A DNA stretch of 64,000 bases, taken from positions 1,674,001 through 1,738,000 of the forward strand of contig JAGYXB010000825.1 of NCBI GenBank assembly GCA_022495005.1, in the 5' to 3' direction. Shown one piece after another: positions 43,930-56,172 of this stretch. The number at the start of each line of letters is the position of its first letter. Positions within the stretch are counted from its first letter, which is position 1. The notes under the pieces were generated by a model that was not told where the DNA came from, ran no database searches, and saw only the letters and a program-made list of their open reading frames with translations. This DNA comes from Rhyacophila brunnea (Eukaryota; Arthropoda; Insecta; Trichoptera; Rhyacophilidae). The translations under genes and the position numbers were made by a program.

Positions 43930-44727
43930 TACAAGTGACATGTACGTTTAAAATGAGAACATTTTTACCTTTTTATTCGTAAAACATGATTAAAATTTAA
44001 TACATCACAGCTTTGCTTGAACAGTTAGTTATAAGCATCAAATTGTTAATTGAGTTATCATTTACTTGAATGGAATGGTAATATAAATTATATTAATTTT
44101 ACAGGATATTTTTTTAATTTAATAGCTCTTTCGGTTGTAACACCGTTATCAAGACTACAAAAATGAACGACTTGTCTACGCTCAACTATAATATAACTCA
44201 CAGATTTAGGCGAAATTATCTCTCTCTCTCTTACATCCTGTGACTATTCAATAATAATACCTTCTTATTTGGTAAACGTAAAACAATTAATTTACTTTCA
44301 TGCAGGCCATTATGAATGGTTTCCTCGAATCTCGACTTGCCTGCGCGGTATAGTTTGCGCAAAACTTTTACAGCGCTTTTCGGTTTGCGCGAGCTACCGT
44401 TTTCCTGTCCATTCACACGGGCTTCCCGATACAACCCGGTTTGCGCAGGTAATCTTGTGGCAAAGAATGAGCATCTAGCAGGCAAGTTAAGGCATTACCA
44501 TTATAAATAATGCAATTGGCCCATGATATATAGGGCCACGCATATTATTAACAAATAGAATCAGCTTGACATTAATATTTATTTGAAATTTCGTGCTAAA
44601 TTTAATAAAGGCGATGCATGGATAATTAGGTTTTCATTTACTATCTTATTATTAAGATAATAAATTAAAACCTCATTATCTGACCTCACAACCAAAATAG
44701 CAATCAATTAAAAAACACATATAGAAT
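43930..44727. other. Intergenic with a CpG-rich island at 44300-44490
   Basis: The island has three GTTTGCGC motifs (about 44356, 44391, 44440) and open frames on both strands (84 codons minus, 69 and 64 plus). CTTGCCTGC (44337) and GCAGGCAAG (44479) are inverted, so a decayed TIR element is possible. No protein domain recognised in any frame. Confidence 0.4.
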
Positions 44728-44731
44728 TTAA

Positions 44732-45095
44732 GAGCATACTTCAGTGAAACGGCAAATAATTTTCAGCTATAGGTGGGACGTAATTTTGCATGCGTTGCCA
44801 GTCGGAGAGCGATAGTCGACCTGTTCGCACGTCAATTTGTTTTGTGATGGCGTCGGCGGAATTAATTCTTAAATCGTGTAAAGATGACTAAAAAATCTTA
44901 CGTATTTACTCTAAAAACAAAACGTGTCAATGAATATATTATTATTATTACTTAAATAATAATAAACATAACATTAAATAGACGCATGTTGAATTTTTAT
45001 GACAAATTATGTTTTGTTCGTCACGCGTCGTTTGCACAATATGTGCGTTGCGTAGTCACGATTGTTTTAGACCGTGCCTCAGCTGAAGTATAGCC
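44732..45095. mobile_element. TTAA-flanked MITE, piggyBac-like candidate
   Basis: The left end GAGCATACTTCAG and the right end CTGAAGTATAGCC are inverted with few mismatches. TTAA lies directly outside both (44728-44731, 45096-45099). A TTAA target duplication is the piggyBac hallmark; the terminal bases are not the usual CCY-type, so assignment is tentative. The interior is CpG-rich (ACGCGTCG, GTCGGCGG) and non-coding. Confidence 0.6.
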
Positions 45096-45099
45096 TTAA

Positions 45100-47230
45100 T
45101 ATAATTTATATTACCATTAAACTGTTATTTAAAACTACCACATATTACCAGGTGGCAATACCAAATGTCAATATTCTCATACGTCTGTCGTCTATCTCCT
45201 TCACATACAATTGTTTAACTTTGAGTTGGTGAATCCGCTTGGTAGAGTCTTTGTAGAGTCTCTTGACTTTGCCGAGCACGCCATCACTAAAATGATGTAT
45301 ATAGAAACAAAAACGAATTTAAATTGTAAAACATAGAACCAACCATATATACATAATTATTTAAAATATTAGGTAGTAAATAATATAACCATAATATATT
45401 ATAACCACTGTATATACTACCGAACAGAAAGTTATAACTTTCAGTTATAAACATATTAAAGTTAATGATACTCCCATAAATTTTACAAAATGTGTCTCTT
45501 ATATAATATTATATAAAAAAAAACAACCGGAAAATAAAATATTCATCATTATATAATATTTTACGACTAAGTAGGTAAAAAGCTTCCATGTTTTACATAC
45601 GCGATATACGAAATGAGCTTTCGATGTTGTAAGCTCCTGCCTCAAAGCTGTATGTACGCAGTTGACTGGATATTTATTTCTTGGAGTTTTATAACAGTCT
45701 TCGCGAAAACATTTTATATTACGTCTTGAAGTTATTGTGAAATGTATACCCCCTAGGTTTTTTTTATTCGAAGCAATGAAAGACTGTAAAGATAATACCA
45801 CGATCTCGTCTCGGCTTTTACTATTTCCATTTCAAGTAAAAGACAATTATATTTCTGTAATGAGATATGGTCGTCATTATTTTCATTTCATTAAACATAG
45901 CTTTTATTATAATTGTCAGTTACTATCTGATGATATTTGCATATACTATATAAAATAAAGTTTTGTAGAAATTCAATGAAGGTTCACTGTCTATGTCATT
46001 TATACAATTGCAGCTTGCTTGCACAAAAACTTTTATATTGTATAGGTATATTGTATATAAGCTGTCTGAAACTGAAACAAAGACGAGACATAATGGATTA
46101 TCAGCTGTTATCGTATCAATTTTTAGAATTGCCAATTAAATTGACGTGGCCGTATTTTTCATGCTACTTTTCTAATTTCGATTGAAATATTATTTCAACC
46201 AATATGTTTAGAAAGTTATTATAAAAATATTTTTTATTTTTAGTGAATAAAAAATACGTAAAATATACATCCCCGGTTTCCCAACTGAACTGTCAAACTG
46301 AGAATGAACGTATATTATTATACTGATCATCTGAACACACCTCCGTTTTAAAACTGAACGGACGAAAACGGCTTCTACTGAACGGACAAGAGAACTGACG
46401 TCAAAAATAACCTTAAATATTATTATTATACTAGCAAAATTCACTAGTTAGCAGTACCACCTTCCTGTTAACATTATTATATGTCATCTCTCTGTCTCCA
46501 CCTCTCTCATATTATGTTAGGTGTATGTTCTGTCTTACTGTCTTGGTTCTTGTATTTCTGACTCAATTATTTGTCTGCAAGCTGCTGCAAAGTCTTTGTA
46601 GTCTCCTGTCTGCCGATCACATCATCGCTGAACTCATTGACTTGCCAAGCGACGACGCTTACCTGATGGTTTTTCTTCATCGATAATGTTTCTATTTTTA
46701 TTGATTGTCTATGTTGCTTAAGGATACAGTAGATTACAGCAGCACATCCCTATTATAAAAACCCTTAATATCATGGATGACATATTAATTTCGTATTCAA
46801 ATGTCACTTTGTTAATTTTTAACACTTTCGTTTTGATTTAATCACTCTCGAAATCTCTTCAATTTGAATCGAGTATATTCTTTTAGTAATTGATATTTTT
46901 AGAAATATATCATTTTCAAAATCGTGTTTCATATCCATCACTATAATATACTTCATTATATCTTTCCGTGAATCTGTAACAAATTAATAAAATTGTACTA
47001 TCTTTTAATATTTCCATATACCTACACAATATTATATTATTGTATTGTAAGCATCTGTCAAAATATTACGAGACTGTCATTTGTTTTCTTTCAGGATTAA
47101 TTAAAATAAAAATAAATTCCTATATTTTTCAAATTGTAAAATTGGAAATTGTATTTACGTCTATGGTTAATAGGTACGTCATTTTTATGTCTGTCTCACA
47201 CGTTTTTTACACATTTTTTTATTTTTATTT
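45100..47230. other. Intergenic, many short frames, none supported
   Basis: Frames of 60-100 codons at 45499-45801 (minus), 45737-46185 (plus), 45923-46135 (minus), 46208-46444 (minus) and 47040-47294 (plus) overlap one another on both strands and have no domains. No repeat copies noticed. Confidence 0.45.
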
Positions 47231-47717
47231 TTATAACGTTTTTCTTAGCTCGTATTCTTATTTGTCCGGTACAAATCTTGCAATCGATTTTTAACTAACT
47301 TCCCGACTAGCTAGACATTTTAGAATATATATATATTATAATAATAGAAAACTTTTAGAATATATTATCAGAACACAATGAAAATGCATTCTTTTAACAC
47401 TTTTAGCCATGTTTAAGTAGAATTGAATTCATTTTCAGTTAATTCTGTTTTGTATGAAAAGTTATTTCGGAAGAAATCCGTAATCCAATCCACTATTATT
47501 GTTTGCTAAGTGGGTGGTCCTAGCAACTAAATTATTAATATATACGTGCGTTACTATGGAAATCAAAATGACATTTCAGCATTCTATATTTGTTTGTATG
47601 TTTGTTTGTTTTTTATTTACTTCATATCAAGTACAAGTTTGAGCATATTGAGCATAATAATTCAACAGAAAATTGAAAAACGTTGTATGTAAAAAGTTAT
47701 TTCTATCTTGTAATTAT
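47231..47717 (-). mobile_element. MITE family O, minus strand, with empty LTR site
   Basis: The minus strand reads AATTACAAGATAGAAATAAC ... CTAAGAAAAACGTTATA. At about 47468-47505 it holds the uninterrupted CAATAATAGTGGATTGGATT sequence that is split by the 720-bp solo LTR in the 13.4-kb copy. It has an extra TTTGTTTGTATGTTTGTTTG-type insertion (47588-47612). Confidence 0.75.
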
Positions 47718-47719
47718 TT

Positions 47720-48440
47720 ATGTCTCACACTTTTTTACACATTTTGATAATTATGTTTTTTAGACAGTGTATCAGGTAATTGGGCCGAATTCAACAAATA
47801 AATAAAAACAATAATATTATATATGGACCAAACCGTCAGAAAATATAAGATTTATAATATATAGGATCATGTTCATAATCTATTCCGAATAAAGATTGTA
47901 ATACATTTTAAATGTAGAGTCATAAATACGTCTTTGTCATGTCTGATGATGTCTTTTCTTTGTGTATCCAGTGCAGCAGTGAAGGCTTGTAATGATTTGA
48001 CGTCGTGGGATTTTGATATATTCTGAATTTATCAAAAATAAAAAAATATATAACTTAAAATTCTTTCAATTTTCTCTTGAGCATCGCTCTGTTTTACACA
48101 TATTATATTTTAAACATATTACACTATATTTTAATGATAATAATAATATTTAATGCGTTCCATGAACTAACGTTTTATAATACTTAGTTGCTTTTTTTAA
48201 TTGGTGTATTATTGAATTAAAAAATTGGTGTCTATTTTTAATGTTTTTAAATACATATTGATTATTTGAATTACATTAAAATATTATTTATTGGTAAAAT
48301 AAATGAAATATCACCTTTTGTATTCTGTCACTAAAGGACCTTGGTGTTCATAATATTTATTTTTTGACCATATCCGATCCCAAGAAGATCATATGGGCCT
48401 CCACATAGTGGAAGTTTTGTATTAACAGATTTTTGTTTTT
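47720..48440. other. Intergenic, with short repeat H
   Basis: TCATATGGGCCTCCACATAG, TGGAAGTTTTG at 48385-48425 matches 41985-42025. The rest is AT-rich with nothing recognised. Confidence 0.45.
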
Positions 48441-48447
48441 ATAAGAA

Positions 48448-49717
48448 ACTAGCTGAAGTACCCGGCTTCGCACAGGGTCGCTTCGTGGCTATATTTATCT
48501 TAGATATTTAAAAAATAATAATAGGTAATTATTTTTTTAATATTAAAATATCTGTGTAATACAATATGGCAATATGAAAATAATTCTAATATGAGTAAAT
48601 GTCAAACAAAAGAACACAAAATATGAAAACGTTATTAATGTTATTAATATGTAGTAAAAATCAAAATAGGATAGAACAAACAAACAACAAACTATGTATT
48701 TTATATAATACTAATTCAGAAACCTTCGCAGGTGTGCGCACAACAACTGACAAAAGTTTCATCGCAATCGGATGAATTGTATAGGAACGCATACGAATAG
48801 AAGTAGAAGATGATTTTCTAATTCAGAAATCTTCGTGGGCATGCGCACGACAACTCACCAAAGTTTCATTGCAATCGGATTAATGGTAAAGGAACGCATA
48901 GAATAGAAGAAGAAGAAGATGGTTGTACTAATTCACAAACCTTTGCGGGCGTAAGAACAACACTTGATCAAAATTTAATTGCAATCGGATGAATGGTATA
49001 AGAACGCATACGAATGGAAGAAGATAGAATAGAAGAAAAAGAAGAAGAAAATAGTTGTATCAATTCAGAAACCTTTGCGGGCATGAGCACAACACTTGAT
49101 CAAAATTTCATTGCAATCGGACGAATGGTATAGGAACGCATAGAAGACGATAGAATAAAAGAAGATAGAATAGAAGAAGAAGAAGATGGTTGTACTAATT
49201 CAGAAACCTTCACGGGTGTTGGCACAATTACTGACGAAGGTTTTATTGCAATCGGATGAATGGAATAGGAACGCATACGAATAGAAGAATATAGAATAGA
49301 AGAAGAAGAAGATGGTTGCACTAATTCAGAAACCTTTGCGGGTGTTACCACAACAACTGACGAAGGTTTCATCGCAATCGGATGAATGGTATAGGAACCA
49401 TACGAATAAAAGAAGATATAATGAAGAAGAAGAAGAAGATCGTTTATCTAATTCAGAAACCTTCGCGGGTGTGCATACACAATACAAAATTTCATCGCAA
49501 TCGGATGAATGGTATAGGAATGCATACGGGACAGACAGACAGACAGCAGACATTCATTTTTATATATATGATATAGCCTATACTCTTCACGCAAGTGCAA
49601 GCAATAAGTTGACAGTTTTAAGTTTCATCGCAATCGGATGAACGGTATGGCAGCGCATAAAATACGAACAAACAAACAAACCAAAAAACAAACAAATATT
49701 GATTTTTATATTTAAGA
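48448..49717 (+). repeat. Composite dispersed repeat beginning CTAGCTGAAGTACCCGGCTTC
   Basis: It opens with a CTAGCTGAAGTACCCGGCTT motif and closes with ACAAACAAACAAACC and TTGATTTTTATATTTAAGAT. GACAGACAGACAG runs followed by CATTCATTTTTATATATATG lie at 49531-49568. I recall similar openings and endings in widespread insect interspersed repeats. Between them is a tandem array (next entry). Class unknown. Confidence 0.55.
48713..49545 (+). repeat. Tandem array, seven units, 107-135 bp
   Basis: Units start with AATTCAGAAACCTTCG(C)GGG at about 48713, 48820, 48930, 49062, 49197, 49323 and 49450. Each has AAGTTTCATCGCAATCGGAT, GAATGGTATAGGAACGCATA and then an (GAA)n-rich spacer, whose length explains the unit variation. 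An eighth, partial core lies at 49617-49655. Frames of up to 109 codons across the array on both strands are repeat translations, not genes. Confidence 0.9.
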
Positions 49718-49734
49718 TGTATGTTAACCACTTG

Positions 49735-49835
49735 CTCACCCTATTAGATCCATACTCTGACTGATACCCAAATTAAAAAAAAAAATTCGAATCTGGGTCT
49801 TCGATGCTTAAACCGCTCGGCCATCGTCGTAATTC
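49735..49835 (-). mobile_element. SINE-3 fragment, minus strand
   Basis: The minus strand reads CGATGGCCGAGCGGTTTAAG (A box of a Ser/Leu-type tRNA), AGACCCAGATTCGAAT (B box), then GTATGGATCTAATAGGGTGA, GCAAGTGG. Truncated in the body; an A-run separates the head and body. Confidence 0.65.
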
Positions 49836-50094
49836 ATAAAATTAATATTACATAATATTTTACAATATTTTGACTTGGGCAGGTTATCCGAAATTAATAA
49901 TAAATGAAGGTAGGATAATCTGCATTATATTGATATATGATATAAGATATACGAAAAAAATTGCCTTCTTCTGAATAAAGCTTGTCTGATTTACGTAGGC
50001 GTCAGATTCTTGACTCTGGCGGAATATTTTCTAAAGGTGCCATTTTATATAGTGAATCGATCTTGGATTATTTTAGTATTTATACATTCTTCAA

Positions 50095-50275
50095 TGTACC
50101 TGTGGAGACCGAGTGGTAACGTGTCGACTTATAAAATCGTGAGTCTAGGGCTCGAATTCACAAATTGTTTTGAATGTTTCAGTATTTGGGCCCAAAACAT
50201 GGACCTAATAGGTTCAGCAAATGGCTTACATACATCCGTTTCTCGTAAAAAATATATTTTGAAAAATTATCATTA
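50095..50275 (+). mobile_element. tRNA-derived SINE-3
   Basis: GAGACCGAGTGGTAACGTGT head, GGGCTCGAATTC B box, ATGGACCTAATAGGTTCAGC and CATACATCCGTTTCTCGTAA body. Parallel to 16866-17080 and 53437-53632. An 88-codon frame across it is chance. Confidence 0.7.
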
Positions 50276-50296
50276 AATATTACCATGCGCATCTAT

Positions 50297-50410
50297 TTTA
50301 TACACAAGATTGCTTTCAGCCGCTACGGCAGCTATCTAGGGTAGGTTTGTATCGAAGTATTGCCAGTTGTTGTAACAATTACAATAAGTTATTTGTATTG
50401 ATCGGATTGT
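50297..50410 (+). repeat. Family G arm fragment
   Basis: TTTTATACACAAGATTGC, GCCGCTACGGCAGCTATCTA, GGGTAGGTTTGTATCGAAGT correspond to the outer left arm at 5957-6050. The partner arm is missing. Confidence 0.6.
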
Positions 50411-50417
50411 AGAGCCA

Positions 50418-50418
50418 T

Positions 50419-50472
<54 letters not shown>
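50418..50472. repeat. (TA)n microsatellite
   Basis: About 55 bases of TA repeat with one TGTA interruption. Confidence 0.95.
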
Positions 50473-50477
<5 letters not shown>

Positions 50478-50479
50478 CT

Positions 50480-51300
50480 ATACAAATATATTCATATACT
50501 TGGATGCAATGTAATATAAATGAAAACACAAAATATTAAAAAAAAAAAATGTATTAGGTACATTTTTCGTTTGCTAAAAATTCTCTTTGAAATGACTTGT
50601 TATTTGAAATAAAGTACGTTTCAAAATGTATAATTTTATATTAGTACTTATCCCATAATTATTATTATATTTTACCCACGCCCAGCTTTCTCCTAACGGT
50701 AATTCCAATCGATTTTTTTTATCTAATACCTAATTTTTTTCCAAAAGAGCATCGCCTTTAAAACTCAATATTCCCACAAAACCTTAATCTAATAGCAGGC
50801 TTTCCCGATGTTAAACTCAATATCCGATAGATTGCCCCCTCCACTTTGTCTGGCATCCCCCCGTTATCCCCTTCCCAGGAGTGCCAGTCTCCTGTCTGAG
50901 GATGCAGATTTATTGCTGGAGGTGCGTTGAACTGGCTAAGGGTGGATTTGAACCCTGACAACAATGTCTGAAGAGGAATTTAAAAGTTTTAAATAACTCG
51001 GACTCAGCAGTCTGTTGTAGACGACGCCTGTAAAACGCGACGTCCATTATTTTCTTCATTGAACTTATTAATGTATTTTTTATAGTCATATTAGATGAAC
51101 CATAAAAGATTTCTCTGCATGAATTATATGCATTTATGCGTAATATAAATTTTTTAAATATAAGTAAGTACTTATACTTTTAATATTTTTTATAGATATT
51201 TTTAGTTCACAGTTCAAATAATATAGTACTATAAAAGTATATAAATAATTAACTAAATATTTTATTTAAAGTGCTAAATAATTAAATTAATATATTCTGT
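50480..51300. other. Intergenic with an unassigned GC-rich frame
   Basis: A 68-codon minus frame (50758-50964) is much less AT-biased than its surroundings (G-F-K-S-T-L-S-Q-F-N-A-P, T-G-D-W-H-S-W-E-G-D) but has no domain I recognise. It may be a transposon scrap or an exon. Confidence 0.4.
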
Positions 51301-51301
51301 G

Positions 51302-51583
51302 GGTCTATTCTATGCAAAAGACAACTATCAGTGGCTATCGATGGTAGTTTATCATATTTATGTTTGAGGTATTATAATTATTGTTTCAATAAGTTGGCTA
51401 TCTAAGCTGTCAAAACTGTCTATCTAGCTCTAAAAGTGAACACAGCCAAGAGAGGGGCTGTTAAAACATAGCACCTCTTGACATCTTAGACGGTTGACTT
51501 ATTGTAACAATCCGCGCCAATACATAAATATGATAAACTACCATCGATAGCCGCCGATGGTCACCTTTTGTATAGAATAGATC
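51302..51583. mobile_element. TIR MITE related to family G, 282 bp
   Basis: GGTCTATTCTATGCAAAAG... GGCTATCGATGGTAGTTTAT at the left pairs with ATAAACTACCATCGATAGCC ... CTTTTGTATAGAATAGATC at the right, over about 60 bp. Inside, GACGGTTGACTTATTGTAAC resembles 6698-6716 of the long foldback. No transposase; target duplication not clear. Confidence 0.75.
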
Positions 51584-51589
51584 AACTGG

Positions 51590-53430
51590 ATAGCTTAGTA
51601 AATTAATTTTGTTTTTCTAAACAATATTATTATGATACAAACTTAACTATTGAAAGCGTGTTTAAGTTTATTCCATATTTCTCCATACTCGTACCCAGAA
51701 GGCAACATACTCGTACTTCCTATTATCCCCATTATTTTTGTCTTCCTGTTAAATACCTTTTGACAAATTTCGTTGAATATCATTGAATTAATTCCATAAT
51801 ATACGTACGCTCTATAGCAGCTATTATGACGTGGAGGCCCGAGGCGCTTAAAATTAACAAACAAATGTAAGTGTAAAAATTGATAAATGCTTCAATTGAT
51901 CGGTCAAAAATAAAAGGGCTTGTCTCCATCACTTACACATTGAGATATATGCATAAAAATAATGACACAGTTTGGGGTGATTTCCGGGTATACTATAAGT
52001 TGTATTATATTAATATGGTGTTTGAGGTACTTTGACCGTTGTTTAAATTAAAAATAATAAAATTGTTTGGTTCAATTTTAACATTTCAAAAAGTAACTGT
52101 TGTGCGTTGCTAAGCTTAATAAGAAACAGTTGGAACAGTTTGCAATAAAACCTGCAGTAAAACTTAGAAAACTCAGCAATACATTTTTTTTCGCGACCTA
52201 TTACGTATTTCTTTATTATATATTTTTTGTTACCTTCAAGATGTTTACTGTAGATACGAGCAATACATATTTCAGACAGTTTTGAAGGACCCCGTCTAAA
52301 ATTTGCGGAAACACGAGTATGTTTCATGTAAAACCGCGTCTCTATATGCTCCATCTGACTATTAATCAAGAGTACTCCGGCTCTTGGATGTCAATGATGT
52401 AATATCTTCTAAAAATATTTTTTTTACATATTTATTAATTTATTACTACATATTATATCAATACAAATGAATATCATTATTGATTTAATTTTATGCTAGG
52501 TAGGTAATCAGGCCAAGAGGCGTGTCACTGTCGTAAAAAGTGCAAAAAAAAGTTCAAAGTTGTAACTGAGTTCTACAATAACTTAGTTAAGTGACCAAAG
52601 ATTTCAATCCACTTTTGTTCTTCGACTATATTACATTGAATGCAGGCGCTATCATAAATTTTAAATAAGAGCGACACTTTGATTTATTTTCCGAGCTTTT
52701 GCTTTTCTTTCAATACAGACCGTTTTATTGAGAGATACCAACCACACAATGACATCTGTTATCTATAAGAAATAAAACAATCATACAATAAATTATTATC
52801 TCTAATTAAAAGAAAATCTTTTCATAAATAACATTAATATATTTCTTAGTCTATTGTATTAGCTATGTCTGGCAATACTTTGGGATGGTAATAAAATGTA
52901 TTTATACAAATTCATAATAAAGAGACTAACACAGTTTTATTGTTTGCACTGAAATAACGGCTTGCATTAGTATTACATTCAAATATATTTTTTAATTACA
53001 ATAAGCCATCATTACAATGAATTATTAATGTAACAAAAACAATAGAGCCAATAAAGAAAAGGCGTCGCTGTATCTAGTTTGGTCACGTACTACGAATCTC
53101 TCAATATAATCAAGCCTGGCCTGCATTTTTTTTTTAAATCAACCGGATTCGGGCATCCTAGATGGATGCTAAAATAATATTATCGACATCAGAAACATAG
53201 ACTCCTGCAAACCAAGCCACGCCAAACCACACCCGGTTTTAATCAGGCGTATGACAAACTCTACATTTGGATGTGAATCTTTACCAGCTGTTTTTGCCTA
53301 GGAGAGTCTCTGGTGCAGTTACCCAAAACTGAGGTCGTCGAGTACTCAAGTGTACTTAGACTGAATTTACATGATTTTAAGTTAAATTTGAACATGGAAG
53401 AACGGATCACTGAGCTAATATAATACTGCC
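51590..53430. other. Intergenic, nothing supported
   Basis: Frames at 51643-51864, 52043-52369 (minus) and 52100-52285 (plus) have no domain; the last two overlap in opposite directions. A mixed-composition part at 53085-53260 is unassigned. Confidence 0.45.
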
Positions 53431-53436
53431 AAAATG

Positions 53437-53632
53437 ATAGAAGTGAAGAGATCTTCTCGGAAGTCGAGGGTCTCGGGTTCAAATCCCGAGTTTGGCAAAA
53501 TTCACATTCACAGTATGTTTTTTCAATATGTGTTTAAATCCAGAGCATGGGCCTAATAAGTTGAGCGAATGGCTAACATCCATTTCTCGTTAAATAAATG
53601 GTATGAAACCTCTTTGTGAGGTGGTCAAAATC
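53437..53632 (+). mobile_element. tRNA-derived SINE-3
   Basis: CGGGTTCAAATCCCGAG is a perfect B box; AGCATGGGCCTAATAAGTTG, GCTAACATCCATTTCTCGTT and TTGTGAGGTGGTCAAAATC form the body. The A-box side is degenerate. A terminal ATTAAAAAAAA run follows. Confidence 0.75.
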
Positions 53633-53639
53633 GTAGAGC

Positions 53640-53960
53640 CAATTAAAAAAAACAGTATGAATGTAAATTAATTGTTTAAAATTAATACGGTATCCAAGTA
53701 AGTAGGTATTATTCTTGAATAGTCCGAAGATGAGGGAGAGAGATAATTTCGTCTCATTCTATGAGTTTTATACTGAAGCGTAAACAATTATTTAAGGGTT
53801 TATTTTTATATTCTTGATAATGGTGTTACATCCGAAACACCTATCGAAAGAAATTAATACAATATTATCATTTTGTAAAATAATTACAAAAGTCGGACGT
53901 TCAGATAAGCCTAACAGCTGGTTTGACCGATTTGAATATCACTTCTCTTTTGGAACATAT
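53640..53960. other. Intergenic spacer
   Basis: AT-rich sequence between SINE-3 and the LINE remnant; nothing recognised. Confidence 0.4.
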
Positions 53961-53964
53961 TTCA

Positions 53965-54078
53965 GGCAATAACATGGTGTATACAGCTGATCTACGGGAT
54001 GCTGGTAAGACCTGGGAAGACGCAAGAAAACTAGTGAACAATAGGTATTCTTGAAAGTGTCCATATGCTCTTAGAAAA
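53965..54078 (+). pseudogene. LINE C-terminal remnant (family D)
   Basis: GTGTATACAGCTGATCTACG, GGATGCTGGTAAGACCTGGG, AAGACGCAAGAAAACTAGTG: translates with interruptions to T-A-D-L-R-D-A-G-K-T-W-E-D-A-R-K-L, the W-[EN]-D-A-R tail motif. Followed by CATATGCTCTTAG as in the 59742 copy. Confidence 0.65.
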
Positions 54079-54079
54079 T

Positions 54080-56170
54080 GCAGATGTAGACATATTGAAA
54101 AATAATAATTAAAAACTCCAAAAACGTGTTTCAACTACCACCGGAATTACTCAATGCAACAACCTCTTCAATGCTAAGCTTTCGGACACCTGCTGCGATC
54201 CCCCTCGAGTTTTGAAACTGTAAAGAACAGCTGGCGCTTGAAACGTGTTGACAATACTCTCCAAATCGTGATATTTCAATTTAAATAAATCATTTGAAGT
54301 ACAAGTGTCAATGCGCTACGCCAATTGTTGTAGCACGTCTACGGTTTTCTATGAACGCGTATTAAAACACTTCTGTATTATAGATGTCTACACTTTTTAT
54401 TAGTCTAATAAATGTGCATTGTTAATGAGTAGTTACGATATATTTTGATATTGTATTATTTAACTTTAGCAAGTTTTAAGTGAAAAAGCGACATACAATC
54501 TTGAGTGCTACGGCGTAGATAGTCTACGCTTTTTGTAATTCGTCTTTCATTTTAATAGGCATTACATTACAAATATTCTGACTTAAATTATTTATTATGT
54601 TTTAATTATGGCTGAGTATCATGATTTCGATTCATATATCCCAGTGGGGTCTCTCGATTTTTTTATTCGGGTGTTATGCTGAAGCTATTTAAGATTGGAG
54701 AGAATAGTGGTTTTGAGTAGCCTCCATTGAAGACAAAGTAGAAAAAGAGCGTAAGCGCACTTGAGGGATCAAATAAAAGATCTCTGAGAGAAGCAGAGGA
54801 TGGAGATAGGTGGAAACTCAAAAGATTATATAATTTCATGATAGTCACGATCCTTATTTCAAGATTTCAGATTATGGCAGGAACAAGTTGGTGATGAGAT
54901 TTACATACATTTTCGCATAGCTGCATATGCTCTATTATATTAAATTGTATGGCCAAATATTGAACCAATGTATGGTCCTAAAGTGCTCATGTTAACAATA
55001 CCGATACACAACTTAACGCAACTATCCGTATCATTGGTTGTACCCTATCGTCTACGCCGCTTCCATATCTGCATATTCTGTCAAAGATATGTTCACCGAA
55101 TATAATGAGAAACATGACCACATTGAAGGAATATAATTTTAAATCACACGAAAGTACCGCTCTGTTCTTTAACACCATCCACAAAAAAGTATTCACCCGA
55201 AATCTTCTTTCTAGAATACAGGAGAAGAAATGTTTTGAACTGTGAGTGAGCATGAAAATACTTGGCTAAGTAACGGGCTGATATCAAGCTTGAGAAACTC
55301 TTTTCTAATTTTGGATCGAGGATGAGCTTCCTGGTGGAAAGCTTATACGCAAATAAAACGTACGTCTAAATCAAACCCAGTTAGGTATTCCAGATGTGAT
55401 TATATTATGATGTTGTGATTACAAACTTACTCATTTTACGAGTGTACTGAGATTCACATAATATGTGATTATTTTTTATATGGTGCAGAAACTTCATTGC
55501 CGGCCGTTGTCACGTGTACGCACAAAATACATCAGCCGCACTTGCCCGACACTGATGACGGGTCAAACATTGCACAGCAACTGTGCTATAGTTTAACATC
55601 ATTTTTTTGACAACTGTATCGGCAATCTGCAATTTTTGATGCTCGTTTACGGGCCCCTTTAGATATATATCAAGTCAACTGTAAATTCATGCAATACCAG
55701 TTCCAATGTGGCATTTATGTGACTGGTTTTATGGTTTAGGTTTTACATTCTTTTTAAACCAATTTGTGTCTCATCAATTATCGACGTAATTCTCTTTTGT
55801 GTGCCTGTGACACAAAACTAAGTGATATCATCATTAGAATACCGTTAAAACATTTCAAAGACTTATAAAACTGGGTAATAACTCGAACTACTTAGCAATA
55901 AAATGGAATGAATTAAAAGTTTTTAAGAAATATACTTAATCAACAAAGCATTTGCAATAAGATAGAATTGGCGTTAAGAAAGTAATTTATCTCCTCGAGT
56001 GAAATTCAAATTAAAATTCGTAACTAGGGAGTAATGGAAATTTTTATGCGGAATGGTTATTTACTCGGCTATAGACTGGGATGACCCTCTTGACGTCTCA
56101 TTGGTTCAGTGATTTCAAAACAGTGTATATATTTAGTGATATTATATTATTTTTGACAAAATGATATAAT
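54080..56170. other. Intergenic, nothing supported
   Basis: Minus frames at 54663-54848 and 54987-55253 (88 codons) have no domain. A mixed-composition patch at 55495-55600 is unassigned. No repeat copies noticed. Confidence 0.45.
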
Positions 56171-56172
56171 AG

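Noticed and set aside
45499..46185. Cluster of 70-100-codon genes
   Set aside because: The frames overlap on opposite strands, have no recognised domain or clear splice context, and such frames are expected by chance over 64 kb.
48713..49545. CRISPR array
   Set aside because: The DNA is eukaryotic, units are over 100 bp, spacers are low-complexity (GAA)n rather than unique, and no cas gene is present.
49100..49641. Serine- and valine-rich frames with an apparent protein repeat
   Set aside because: The protein periodicity is just the translation of the DNA tandem array (107-135-bp units with (GAA)n spacers); frames exist on both strands.
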